From NCBI RefSeq assembly GCF_035984415.1, contig NZ_CP130720.1:8742001-8806000 (forward strand): a stretch of 64,000 bases of DNA. The letters run 5' to 3'. Origin of the DNA: Streptomyces sp. NBC_01296 (GTDB lineage Bacteria; Actinomycetota; Actinomycetes; Streptomycetales; Streptomycetaceae). Shown here piece after piece: positions 34,657 through 43,322 of the stretch; position 1 is the stretch's first letter; every line of letters begins with the position of its first letter. The notes below the pieces were generated by a model, which had not been told where the DNA came from, made no database searches, and worked only from the letters and a program-made list of their open reading frames with translations. The position numbers were made by a program, and so were the translations under genes.

Positions 34657-34869
34657 TTACTTGCCCCAGTCGATGAGATGGCAAAGGTGGTGTCGCCGGT
34701 GCTGGAGGCATTGGCAGACCGCTGAATAGAGGCACGAGCGCCGCCCTAGCCCGCTTTCACCTTCGGAGCGCCAGCGCCGGATCCACTTGTGGGCCGTGGG
34801 CCGGGAGATGCCCATCTCGGCCGCGACATGCGCGACCGGGCGGCCGGAGCGGACATGGTCGATCAGCCC
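34657..34869 (-). pseudogene. IS481-type transposase N-terminal fragment
   Basis: Minus strand reads LIDHVRSGRPVAHVAAEMGI, then SRPTAHKWIRRWRSEGESGL, the helix-turn-helix of IS481-like transposases, before it degrades into RRSCLYSAVCQC and a stop at 34657. The catalytic core is missing. Its upstream edge meets the 3' end of the gene at 34863, so the insertion defines that gene's end. Confidence 0.75.
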
Positions 34870-35321
34870 TGCGTGGGCGGAGGGGCTGTGCCGTTGCCAG
34901 GCGCGGTGGGGGGCGGGCTGGGAAAGGTGATCTCGGAGAAGTCCCTGCCCATCAGCACCGGTCCCGAGAACGAACCGCCGCTGATCGTGCTGTTCACCTC
35001 GCCGTCACCGGTACGCACCCGCTTCGCCTGCTCGTGCCAGTCCTGGAGCCGCGTGGCGAAGTCATCGTCGACGACGGCGCGTACCGCCAGCGCTGTACTC
35101 AGCGCCTGCGCCCGAGCCGGGTCGGCCGGCGCCTCCTCCAGCCGGACCAGCTCCGCCTCTCCTGAACTCGGCAGCGACGCCGGACTGCTGGGGGAGTCGT
35201 CTTGAGAACGCTGGAAGGGGCGCCGTACCAGAGCGCTTAGCCTCGTCCAGGCCTGTCGGCCTGCCTCACCACCGAAACCACCTGCCAACGCCGCCAACAG
35301 CGCCACCGAAACTGGATCCAC
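34863..35321 (-). CDS. Small conflict-associated protein with SGxFSGPV tail
   Basis: 152 residues from GTG 35321. The N-terminus (MDPVSVALLAALAGGFGGEA, then WTRLSALVRRPF) is a hydrophobic amphipathic segment found in short actinobacterial proteins near caspase-, TIR- or vWA-type systems. An Ala-rich helical part (ARAQALSTALAVRAVVDDDF) follows, and residues near 112 read ISGGSFSGPVLMGRDF, the tail motif shared with the vWA protein at 33396. The last residues (TAPGNGTAPPPTQG) may have been altered by the IS481 fragment. Probable third part of the same system. Confidence 0.7.
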   Translation of the reverse strand: MDPVSVALLAALAGGFGGEAGRQAWTRLSALVRRPFQRSQDDSPSSPASLPSSGEAELVRLEEAPADPARAQALSTALAVRAVVDDDFATRLQDWHEQAKRVRTGDGEVNSTISGGSFSGPVLMGRDFSEITFPSPPPTAPGNGTAPPPTQG

Positions 35322-35660
35322 TTGTCGCCCCCTGTACGCGCACCTTTACCAAGAGTGGACACACTACGAGTGCTCCTGGTTCCTCCGCAGGCTGGTTGGG
35401 CAATCGCCCGCGACGTAAGTCCATTGAGTTGCCGGACCGCATGCAGCGCTTGATCGGGTCCAGGGAAACGCCGATGCGGAAATCGGAGACGTTCGTGTCG
35501 GCCCAGGAAAGGACCCGGGTGCGAAGCCTGTGACAGGTGGGGTTGCCGTTCATCGGTGCCTCTCTGGGGAGTGCACCCACGATAGAGGGTCGACACATGA
35601 CGGGTTCATGTCGGACTCTGCGTCGGGCGCGGAGCCGCCGGGGCCCGGTCGGTGGCGATG
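35322..35660. other. Gene-free stretch
   Basis: No convincing gene. A minus-strand frame starting at ATG 35552 (MNGNPTCHRLRTRVLSWADT) has a purine-rich GAGAGG before it but overlaps the promoter of the gene at 35321 and has no family. It may hold that gene's promoter. Confidence 0.35.
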
Positions 35661-36613
35661 TCACACCGAGGTCAGGGCCGCCGCACCGAAGGAGACGCCG
35701 AAGCGGTCGCACCAGACGGTGACGCTGCTGAAGTCGGCGAGGTTGACGTCGGCCGGGATCTCGTGGTTCTGGTCGCTCTTGTTGCCCTTGAGCTTGCCCA
35801 GGCTCACGTACTTGCCGTCGTCGAAGACGGTCCAGCCGGCGGGGCGCTCCTTCCCCGGGGCATCGGTGAGCGAGACGCGGAGGTCCGGGCCGTTGCTGGT
35901 GTCGAGGTGCTCCAGGCGGAGGGTGTGCGAGCCGTCGGGGAGGCGGATCAGTTTCGCCGTGCCCGTGGTGGCGTGCTCGTGACTGATGAGGGTGCCCTGC
36001 GCGAGGACGGCTCCGAGGTGATCTTGCCCTTCCACTTCAGCTGGTACGAGGACTCCGCGTCGTAGATCGCGGCGTTCATCATCGCCGCCGCCCGCGCCAT
36101 CGGGACCGGGCCGCCGCCGACCCTGCGGAAGATGTTCTGCAGGACGTCGTTCGGTGGCCACTCGAACAGCTTCGGGATCACTGACCACAGCTTCGCCAGC
36201 AGCGCGGGCACCAGCACCACCCCGAGCGTGACGTGTACGCCTTGAGTGAGCCGGTAGGGCCAAGTGGGCGAAGTCGGCCACGAGAAGAGATGGAAGCCCA
36301 GCCACCCCTTGTCGAGCGTCTGGTCGTTGACCGGGGCGAGATCCGGGTTGTACGCCGCGTACGACAACAGGCCAGTCACGAAAAGGATCGTGACGCCGAA
36401 GAGCAGGATCAGGCCGAACACCGAGGTCAGCCACGGTCCCCTGAGCGGGCTGCGCCAGAAACCCGGACGCGTCGGCCCCGGCGGCGGCCCCGCGGCCATG
36501 GCAGCGGCCCAAGCGGCGGGCAGCCGCTCGAGCGGCGTGGTCCGGCGTCGTCGGAACTGGGTTGCGCGGGCTTGTTGTTCCTGCCGCGGTCTGTGCGTGG
36601 ACCTCGGGCTCAT
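35661..36613 (-). pseudogene. Chimeric remnant: molybdopterin oxidoreductase N-terminus, haloperoxidase piece, DM13 domain
   Basis: Reading leftward from ATG 36613, the first part (FWRSPLRGPWLTSVFGLILL, SYAAYNPDLAPVND, RLTQGVHVTLGVVLVPALLA, LWSVIPKLFEWPP) is the membrane N-terminus of an actinobacterial molybdopterin-dependent oxidoreductase. At about 36140 it changes to VPMARAAAMMNAAIYDAESS, as in vanadium-haloperoxidase-like proteins. A frameshift near 36030 then leads into a complete DM13 (electron-transfer) domain: GTAKLIRLPDGSHTLRLEHL, SNGPDLRVSLTD, LGKLKGNKSDQNHEIP. No single protein can result. It looks like repeated illegitimate recombination. Confidence 0.75.
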
Positions 36614-36716
36614 CAGCGGGCTGCGGTGTCGGCGGCCTGCCCTCGGACCGGTCCCGCTCGCCAGGTTCCTTGGCAGCGCCCGTCTGGTGGCACTCGTGCT
36701 CGTGGGAAGTGGTGGG

Positions 36717-37640
36717 TCACTCCTGGGCTGGCGGTAGGCAGGCGGTTTGCCCTTCCTGGGCGGCTGTGCGCAGTGCTGAGATGACGGCGGTGGTTGTCGG
36801 GTTCGCGTTCTCTGTGTGGCGGGTCGCGGCGAAGAGGAGGCGTTGGATCGGGTGGTCCGCGATGGGGGCCGTACGGATTCCTGGTGTGGTCGGGTCGATG
36901 GCCGTGTGGGGGACGAGCGCGGTGGCGAGGCCGGCTCGAGCGAGGGTGAGCTGGGCGGCGATGTCGGCGGTGACGTAGCGGGGTCTGGGTGTGAAGCCCG
37001 CCCGGTGGCAGCCTTGCAGGATGGCTTGTCCGCAGTCCGTGGTCGGCGGTGGTACGGCGAGGTCGTGCGCGGCCAGTTCCTGCAACATGACGGGCCTGCC
37101 GTCGCCATGGTCGGCTGCGGTGACGACGAGCAGCGGATCGTCGAGCAGGGGTGAGACGTTGATGCCCCGGGGTGTCGCGTCCGGCAGGTGATGATAGTGC
37201 TGTCCCAGCACCACATCGACGGTGCCCAGTGCGAGTTCGCGTAGCTGTGCCAGGTCGGTGATGAGGCAGGTCACTGCGAGCTGCGGGTGGCATGAGCCGA
37301 GTGCGGTGAGAGCGGGGGCCACGATCCTGGTGACGGTGGACGGCAGCGCGGCGAGCGTGGCGGTGGCGCCGACCGCGCCCTTGACTGCCGCGATGGCGCT
37401 TTCGGCCTCCTCCATGGCTGCGAGGATCCGGTCGGCGTGTTCGAGGAGGACACGGCCGGCCTCCGTCAGCGCGACGGTTCGCCCGTCGGGGCGCAGCAGG
37501 TCGACTCCCACGTCGCTTCTCAGCGCGGCCAATTGCTGGGACACGGCACCGGCGGTCAGCGCCAGGGAGTGGGCGGCCGCGGTGATGGAGCCCCGGGCGG
37601 CGACGGTCTTGAGCATGTACAGGCGGCGGACATCGAGCAT
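36717..37640 (-). CDS. LysR-family regulator
   Basis: 307 residues. N-terminal winged helix: MLDVRRLYMLKTVAARGSIT, AAAHSLALTAGAVSQQLAAL, DLLRPDGRTVALTEAGRVLL. The C-terminal effector domain (DVVLGQHYHHLPDATPRGIN) is of the common two-lobe type. It stands 80 bp from the divergent gene at 37720, which it may regulate. There is no nearby catabolic operon, and the stop is followed by the chimeric remnant. Confidence 0.92.
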   Translation of the reverse strand: MLDVRRLYMLKTVAARGSITAAAHSLALTAGAVSQQLAALRSDVGVDLLRPDGRTVALTEAGRVLLEHADRILAAMEEAESAIAAVKGAVGATATLAALPSTVTRIVAPALTALGSCHPQLAVTCLITDLAQLRELALGTVDVVLGQHYHHLPDATPRGINVSPLLDDPLLVVTAADHGDGRPVMLQELAAHDLAVPPPTTDCGQAILQGCHRAGFTPRPRYVTADIAAQLTLARAGLATALVPHTAIDPTTPGIRTAPIADHPIQRLLFAATRHTENANPTTTAVISALRTAAQEGQTACLPPAQE

Positions 37641-37719
37641 GACTCGATAGGATAGCTAAAAGATTCCATCAGAAAAACACCTCTTGACCTACTGAGTTGT
37701 GGTCGGCGACCTTCAGGAC

Positions 37720-38448
37720 ATGGAAATTTCTCAGTGCATTGCCGCTGTGGCCCGCCCCATCCACGACTTCGGTGACGAGTTCATGTCTGACGAGGCGACC
37801 GCCGAGATCGGTCTGCGTGCCGGGTTCGCTCCAGGCCGCGGCTTCTACTGCCGCGGACGCTTCGGAGTGCTCGGCGAGGCACCGGTCACGGTGGTCCAAG
37901 CGGTACAAGGCTTCCTCGGCACCCGGCTCGTGACGACAGGCTGGCTGGCGGGACAGCCCGTGATGCCGGCGCAAGAGGCCGCCGCCTGCTACGCGCGGGC
38001 TGTCCGCGCGTGGGGGCGCGCGCACATCCCCGCCGACGCCGACGTGGAGCAGTTCAACCACCTGGCACAACAGCTGATTGATGCTGCCGACGCCGACGCA
38101 CTGCCCCTGTTCGCCGGCTGGCGCGCGCAACCGTGCCCTGACGACGACCCGGCCGGCGCAGCCATGCAGCGCATACACGTACTACGCGAACACAGGGGCG
38201 CCTGCCATCTGGCGGCGGTGCGCATGTGTGGGCTGAGCGCCCAAGCCGCCATGGTCATCAACCTCGGAGTCGAGCAGGCAGCCCGCTACGGCTGGCAGGA
38301 CCCGCAGCCCGTCGACGCAGCCCAGATCCCCCGACGGCAACGTGCCGAGCGGATCACCGACGAGATGCAGATGCCGCTCTACGCCCGTCTGACTATCCGG
38401 CAGCGCACCGAGTTCGCTCAGCTCGTGGAGGCGCTGACCGCCCCCTGA
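37720..38448 (+). CDS. SCO6745-like family protein
   Basis: 242 residues from ATG 37720. The pattern PIHDFGDEFMSDEATAEIGL, AGFAPGRGFYCRGRFGVLGE, then VVQAVQGFLGTRLVTTGWLA and PAQEAAACYARAVRAWGRAH is that of the actinobacterial SCO6745 family, helical proteins of about 280 residues with unknown activity. The protein is a little short of the family. It is transcribed away from the LysR regulator. A GTG at 37699 is an alternative start. Confidence 0.75.
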   Translation: MEISQCIAAVARPIHDFGDEFMSDEATAEIGLRAGFAPGRGFYCRGRFGVLGEAPVTVVQAVQGFLGTRLVTTGWLAGQPVMPAQEAAACYARAVRAWGRAHIPADADVEQFNHLAQQLIDAADADALPLFAGWRAQPCPDDDPAGAAMQRIHVLREHRGACHLAAVRMCGLSAQAAMVINLGVEQAARYGWQDPQPVDAAQIPRRQRAERITDEMQMPLYARLTIRQRTEFAQLVEALTAP

Positions 38449-38591
38449 CGAGCGGGTCGGCATCGCTATCAGCGACCTGAGCGCGCACTTGGCCAGCCGG
38501 GCCGAGTAGGTCGTGTGGGCAGTTCCACTGGTCTTCGGGATGTGGCCAAGGGTGGGGTGCCGGCTTCGGCGCGAACGCCGCCCACCAGGAC

Positions 38592-38771
38592 ATGGTGAAC
38601 GCGTGCAACCAACACCCCGACCAGGTATTTCGAGCTCGCGAGCTGCACGAACTCCTCGGCATGCCCACCGGCGAGGCGTCCGTCAACATCACCCGCAGCC
38701 GCCTCGGTCGCCTCACCCGCCAAGGCTTCCTCACCCAACCCGGACGAGGCCGCTACCAGAAACGGACTTAA
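38592..38771 (+). CDS. Small winged-helix protein or fragment
   Basis: 59 residues (MVNACNQHPDQVFRARELHE, LLGMPTGEASVNITRSRLGR, LTRQGFLTQPGRGRYQKRT). This is a helix-turn-helix of the kind found at the start of actinobacterial transposase-linked or hypothetical proteins. No Shine-Dalgarno; it may be the remains of a longer gene. Too short for the length-filtered list. Confidence 0.5.
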   Translation: MVNACNQHPDQVFRARELHELLGMPTGEASVNITRSRLGRLTRQGFLTQPGRGRYQKRT

Positions 38772-39022
38772 CGGCCTCTGAGCCCAGCGAGCTACCGAGC
38801 TGCTCCACCCCGCGTCGATGAACCCCACCCTGCGGCACCGCCCGGCCCGTGTTCGACCGGCTTTCGCGCAGGGTGCCGGCCAGCGGGTTGCTCTCGGGCG
38901 ACGCCGGTCTCCTTTACGAACACCTTGCCGCCCACAGCGTGTTCCGGCATGCGGCTCTCCCCCGGGGATCCGGCCCGAGATCTTCGACCCGTGCAGATCA
39001 GCGGGTACGAGCCTGCGCCCTG

Positions 39023-39205
39023 TCAGGGGCGGGCGAGGCGGGAGCCGATCCGGAACCGCATCTCGCCCGCGGCCCGGCGGATGTCCTCGCCTTGCTCGCT
39101 GTCATCGAGCAGTCCGAGGAGCACCATCAGCGCCCGCGCCTCGTCTTCGCTGATCAGTTTCAGGCGCGGCTCGGTCACGTCATCGAGCAGGGTGGCTCTG
39201 TTCAC
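39023..39205 (-). CDS. Small hypothetical protein cut near a MITE
   Basis: 60 residues from a GTG at 39205: VNRATLLDDVTEPRLKLISE, DEARALMVLLGLLDDSEQGE, DIRRAAGEMRFRIGSRLARP. Codon use and composition look real. The 143-bp MITE begins seven bases upstream, so the true start may have been separated by the insertion. Confidence 0.45.
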   Translation of the reverse strand: MNRATLLDDVTEPRLKLISEDEARALMVLLGLLDDSEQGEDIRRAAGEMRFRIGSRLARP

Positions 39206-39211
39206 GAGAAC

Positions 39212-39354
39212 GGGCTCTGGCTCAACCTCTGTGGTGCGGCGAGGTTGCCTGGCACGGCCCGGCATGCGAGCGGGGGAACCGGCAGCTCAGCGCGTTGCGC
39301 AGAGTCGAGCGCATCGGCACCTGACCCGGCACCACAGAAGTTGAGCCAGAGCCC
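39212..39354. mobile_element. 143-bp MITE-like element
   Basis: Terminal inverted repeats of 26 bp (39212-39237 and 39329-39354) with one mismatch, starting GGGCTCTGGCTCAAC. No coding content. Single copies of the same ends occur at 15961-15983 and 39995-40017. No clear target duplication is seen. Confidence 0.87.
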
Positions 39355-39441
39355 GAGTTTCGACAGCACCCGGGCCTGGGGGCGTTCTCTCTGACCAAGG
39401 ACTCGGCGATGGTGAGCCGGGCAGGGTCGCGCCGTGCTGGG

Positions 39442-39840
39442 CTACGTGTGGACCTGCCACGAACGGTCTGCCTCAGCCCGCGCCACTTCGGCGTCGTACT
39501 GGCTAGCGTCAAAGTGGAACTCCGGCGGCGGGGGCGCGGGGGTGTGCGGAACCTCCCAGTCCGACCACTGCACGATGTCCCCGAATCGCTGCACGACGAC
39601 GCACAGGAATCCGCAGCAACCGCCGGTGCACTCGGGTTCGCCCAGTTCCAGGCGCCGTGCCTCGCTGGTCGCCCGCAGGAGGCCGGGCTGACCGGCAGGC
39701 AGCACGTCAGCCGCGAACGGCCCACGGCCGCCCTCATAGACCGCCCCTTCGACCACGTCCTCACCATTGACCCAGAAGCGCAACTGGGCAGCGAACCGGG
39801 GTCCCGGCGGCAACACCCTGATCTCCAAACGATCGAACAT
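39442..39840 (-). CDS. Conserved hypothetical protein, probably C-terminally truncated
   Basis: 132 residues: MFDRLEIRVLPPGPRFAAQL, RFWVNGEDVV, then ECTGGCCGFLCVVVQRFGDI (three cysteines close together) and EFHFDASQYDAEVARAEADR. It resembles a common streptomycete family in which the last part continues further; here it ends abruptly at SWQVHT, next to mobile-element debris. Function unknown; the clustered cysteines could bind a metal. Confidence 0.6.
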   Translation of the reverse strand: MFDRLEIRVLPPGPRFAAQLRFWVNGEDVVEGAVYEGGRGPFAADVLPAGQPGLLRATSEARRLELGEPECTGGCCGFLCVVVQRFGDIVQWSDWEVPHTPAPPPPEFHFDASQYDAEVARAEADRSWQVHT

Positions 39841-39994
39841 CAGACCAGCCTATGGGGTGGGCTGAAGTCGGTGCGCGGCCCAGCCTCCATCCGGCCGGCG
39901 GGGGCGATGACGAGGTACCTCCCGTTCTCGTGAACATCGACCACAACCTGGACGGGATGCCTCCCGAAGTCGTGAACCTCTGCCGTCGGAACTC

Positions 39995-40017
39995 GGGTTC
40001 TGGCTCAACTTCTGTGG
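39995..40017 (+). repeat. Single IS/MITE end
   Basis: GGGTTCTGGCTCAACTTCTG and onward matches the terminal repeats of the 143-bp element (39212-39354) and 15961-15983. It lies just ahead of the chimeric gene at 40037 and marks a recombination edge. Confidence 0.75.
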
Positions 40018-40036
40018 AGCCGCGCCCAGCGGCCTC

Positions 40037-40855
40037 GTGCTTGCGGCGGGCCAACGCACTGACCTGCTTTCGGCGGACCGGCTGACGGAGGCCCTTGGGG
40101 TGCCGCTCCCGATCCTCCGGCCGAGGGTGACCGCCTCGGCGGTCGGCCACCTCGTGAGGGCCGGTCTCCTGGTCCGTCTCGGCAGGGACACGCAGTTCCC
40201 CGACGTCCACCCGGATCAGGTGGCCGCGCTCGCCCGCCGCCGGGACCTGCCCGCCCTCCTCGACCGGCACGTCCCCCTCGGCCCGGACCAGGCCGCGCGC
40301 CGGCTCGGTGTGCGCCGCACCGACTTCGACCAGGTGGTCAGGCTCGGGTGGTTGGCCCCGGTCGGCTCCGTGGACGTCGACTACAAGCGGCAGGGCGGGG
40401 TGACCACGGTCCCCCTCTACGACGCCCAGGAGATCGCTCTCCTGGAGGTGGTCCGCCCTTCCGTTGACTGGCGGGCCATGCGCACCGTCACGGCTGGCCG
40501 CCGCTCTCCGCTCGCCGGCCTCCGCCCAGTCGCCCCCGGCGGTGACCGGGTGTTCTTGGCACGCCGGAACGGCGCCGGGCAGAAGGAACCGCCCGGCGGG
40601 TTCGGCCACGAGCCCGACGATCACGGGCTGGGCAGGTCCCGGGGCCGGTTCACCACGAAGATCCATCTGGCGTGCGAACAGGGCCAGAAGCCGTTGTCAC
40701 TGCTGGTCACCGCAGGTCAGCGAGGGGACAGCCCGCAGTTCGAACCGGTCCTCGAAGCCATCCGCGTGCCCAAACCGGGCGGTGGGTGCCCCAGACGCAA
40801 ACCCCTGCGAGTTCGGGGAGATAAGGCGTACTCCTCGCGCGTGAACCGCTGGTAG
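40037..40855 (+). pseudogene. Chimera: DNA-binding-like protein fused to IS5 transposase segment
   Basis: Residues 1-165 contain repeated helix-turn-helix-like stretches: SADRLTEALGVPLPILRPRV, DQAARRLGVRRTDFDQVVRL, EIALLEVVRPSVDWRAM. From about residue 178 the text becomes an IS5-family transposase: FGHEPDDHGLGRSRGRFTTK, IHLACEQGQKPLSLLVTAGQ, DKAYSSRVNRW, then a stop. The start has no Shine-Dalgarno and lies next to an IS end (39995-40017). It is probably the 3' part of a helix-turn-helix gene interrupted by an IS5 element that was itself truncated. Confidence 0.7.
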
Positions 40856-41219
40856 TCGCGACGATTCCCGTATTGAGCCCGTTGGCGGGCGGCCTGCGCG
40901 CTACGCTGAAGATCACGCCGTGCCGACAGGAGTGTGCGGACGAGGGCAGGTGTCCCAGGCGCTCTGGACAGCACCTGACCGCACGAGGTGCCCCCGCCGG
41001 CCGGCAGGGGCACCTCGGCGACGTTTTCACCACCTGCGCCGCGCCCCGGCCAGACGCGCATACCGCCGCCGGTGCCGCCCTGGGTGAGTTCGGCTCGGCG
41101 CCCTGACCACAGCAAGGCCCGGCCTTGTTGATCACTGTTGCCACTGCCTTCATCAGCGGTGCATACTCCGCTGCGCTCATCGAGGCGGCAACGCAAACAG
41201 GCAAGGCGGCAGGAACAAC
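40856..41219. other. Gene-free stretch
   Basis: No coding region supported. It follows the truncated IS5 end and precedes the hypothetical gene at 41220, whose promoter must be here. Long minus-strand frames across it are antisense reading of neighbours. Confidence 0.4.
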
Positions 41220-42233
41220 GTGCTCATACTCATTTCCATAGGCTCGCTCGCAGCCCTCGGCTGGCTCCGCTACGGTCTGCTGCCTCTGCGGCTGTTGAAT
41301 ACTCGGCTGCCGGGACCCGACCTCGTGCTGCAGCGCACTCTGAAAGCTGCCGGGGAGGGCGAGTGGAAGTCGGCGGCGCAGCTCCTGGCCGATGCCGGCA
41401 GGGACTGGGATCGCCGCGCGTACTACGCACAGCATCTGTCCCACTCGGCTGCACATGACGGTGACGCGTGGCTGCGCACGTGGACTGCAGCTCGCCCCGA
41501 GGACTCTGATGCTGCACTGGTCAGCGCGTGCGCCCGTGTCGAGCACGCGTGGAAGACGCGCGGCGGACAGCGCGCGAGTGCGACATCCAGTGAACAGTTC
41601 GAGGGTTTCCACCGCGAACTGCTCGGCGCCCGGGAAGACCTCGCGCGTGTCGCGGCGATGAACCCCGAGGACCCCACTCCGCTCGCCAAGGAAATCTGGG
41701 TGGCACTCGGACTCGGATATCCCATGGACACGACGCGCTCGCTGTGGGGTCAGGTGACCGAGCGGGCCCCCCACATCTACTCGGCTCACTTCGGCACCCT
41801 GCAGTTCATGTCCAAGAAGTGGCGCGGATCCCACACCCAGGCTAAGGAGTTCGCCGCTCGGGCCGCGCAGGACGCTCCGCTGGGCAGCCTGCTCAAGCTC
41901 CTGCCGCTGAACACGTGGTACGAGGAGCACGAGGTCTTCGCGGAGGAACGCCTGACCTCGGACGCCTTCCGCAGCCGGCATCTCATCGCTCTGGTCGACG
42001 CCGCGCTGGAGGACGCCGCCGCGGCCGAGAGCCACCCGGAACTGCCGTCGGCTCGCCACACGCTCGCGTACTTCCTGCTCCGCCAGGGCCGCTACAAGGA
42101 ATCCGTGGCCCAGTTCCGTCATGTAGACGGTTACACGCACGGACTTCCCTGGCGATACCAGGCGTTTCCGAGGCTCTCCTACCGCTCCCATCGCACGCGG
42201 GCGATGTGGGGAGCCCTGCTCCTGCGCCGCTGA
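41220..42233 (+). CDS. Membrane-anchored helical-repeat protein
   Basis: 337 residues from GTG 41220. An N-terminal hydrophobic segment (LILISIGSLAALGWLRYGLL) is a membrane anchor or uncleaved signal. The rest is helical, with tetratricopeptide-like stretches (LQRTLKAAGEGEWKSAAQLL, LAYFLLRQGRYKESVAQFRH) and a central FGTLQFMSKKWRGSHTQAKE. The pattern resembles DUF4034-like proteins. Function unknown. No partner is visible; the next gene is a broken FG-GAP piece on the other strand. Confidence 0.75.
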   Translation: MLILISIGSLAALGWLRYGLLPLRLLNTRLPGPDLVLQRTLKAAGEGEWKSAAQLLADAGRDWDRRAYYAQHLSHSAAHDGDAWLRTWTAARPEDSDAALVSACARVEHAWKTRGGQRASATSSEQFEGFHRELLGAREDLARVAAMNPEDPTPLAKEIWVALGLGYPMDTTRSLWGQVTERAPHIYSAHFGTLQFMSKKWRGSHTQAKEFAARAAQDAPLGSLLKLLPLNTWYEEHEVFAEERLTSDAFRSRHLIALVDAALEDAAAAESHPELPSARHTLAYFLLRQGRYKESVAQFRHVDGYTHGLPWRYQAFPRLSYRSHRTRAMWGALLLRR

Positions 42234-42375
42234 TCCCATGCGGCGGGCCACCTGTCATCTGTCATCCTGTCGCTGCTGCGAGCATCGTCGGTATGAGTAC
42301 CGCAGCCCTCACCCCACCCTTGCCCGGCCGCCCCGATCGGGCCCATCTCTTCCCGGACCAGGCCCAGGGCAGCTC

Positions 42376-42413
42376 GACGGCGCCCGGCCAGGAGGTCTTG
42401 GCCGGGCGCCGTC
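42376..42413. terminator. Bidirectional terminator
   Basis: Perfect 15-bp arms GACGGCGCCCGGCCA (42376-42390) and complement (42399-42413), eight-base loop. It sits between the convergent helical-repeat gene and the FG-GAP remnant. Confidence 0.85.
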
Positions 42414-42438
42414 ATGGGCACTGCTGTTGGGCTTGGTG

Positions 42439-42723
42439 TTAGCCGATGGTGAGGAAGCTGTTCCAGCCGTCCTCGTCGCGCCCGGCTGCTGCTCCGAGGG
42501 CGGAGGCTCCGCCCCAGAAGAGCCACTGGTTGCCGAGTGTGTCCACGGACCAGACGTCGGGGATGCCGTCTCCGTTGGTGTCCGGGGACCCGAGGAGCAT
42601 GGGAACTTCGGCGCGGCTCCAGCCGGTCGTGGCGTACGTGCTGTCCACGCCGCCTTCGGACTTCGCCGCGGATTCCGCGTCTACATCGCGTCCAACCTGG
42701 ATGTGACCGCTATCGCGGCCCAC
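42439..42723 (-). pseudogene. FG-GAP/VCBS-repeat protein remnant
   Basis: The last 94 residues of a secreted repeat protein: LLGSPDTNGDGIPDVWSVDT and LGNQWLFWGGASALG are FG-GAP-type Ca-binding repeat pieces (DTNGDGIPD). The signal peptide and most repeats are lost upstream, and the 5' end runs into the promoter of the EACC1-like gene. It was probably cut off when the conflict cassette arrived. Confidence 0.65.
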
Positions 42724-42911
42724 GGGTAATCACATATCGGACATTCCCCAGCATCCAGCGCCCGGCCCCGATGTCACACCCCACCCGGGAGATCACGAGC
42801 TACGAAAGTCTTGAATGAGCCTTTGACTGGGCAGATTCCGGCGGCGAGCATCGCTAACCTCAGGGATCGCAATGACAGCCGTGCATCTCATGCGGTGAAG
42901 ACGGGGGAACT

Positions 42912-43322
42912 ATGGACGTTGCGGTAGGCGCGGAAGGCCCAGACGGGGAGAACCAACTCCGTTCGCTTCGGGACTGGTTAGCTGATTCTCAGGAGTTACG
43001 GGGGCGGGTCGAAGGGGTGGAGCGGCCACCGGAGACCGGCACGCTGGGGCCGGTGCTTGACGCGCTGTCGGTCGCACTCGGCCCGGCTGGTGCGGTGAGC
43101 GCGTTCGCCACCGGTCTCATCGCCTGGCTGCGCACCCGCCGTGGAGATGTGCACATCAGGGTGACGCTCCCGGACCGCAGTTCGCTGGAGCTGGCCGCGA
43201 AGCGAGTATCCGGTCTCGACGCCAATGCTCTGCAGCAGCAAGTGGCCGAAGTCACTAACCTGTTGAGTCGACAACAAGAGGGCGCGGGCGAGCCCGAGCC
43301 CGAGCGTCGTGAGCTGCCGTGA
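42912..43322 (+). CDS. Effector-associated constant component (EACC1-like)
   Basis: 136 residues. ENQLRSLRDWLADSQELRGR, VLDALSVALGPAGAVSAFAT and GLIAWLRTRRGDVHIRVTLP followed by RSSLELAAKRVSGLDA match the EACC1 group: small proteins with a helical hydrophobic middle found directly before caspase-like effectors in actinobacterial NTP-dependent conflict systems. Its stop overlaps the next start by four bases (GTGA), so the two products are made in step. GGGGGA precedes ATG 42912. The middle region (ALGPAGAVSAFATGLIAWL) may insert in or lie on the membrane. Confidence 0.85.
   Translation: MDVAVGAEGPDGENQLRSLRDWLADSQELRGRVEGVERPPETGTLGPVLDALSVALGPAGAVSAFATGLIAWLRTRRGDVHIRVTLPDRSSLELAAKRVSGLDANALQQQVAEVTNLLSRQQEGAGEPEPERRELP

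Noticed and set aside
40707..42251. 514-residue minus-strand frame
   Set aside because: Opposite to the well-formed helical-repeat gene at 41220 and without any family pattern.
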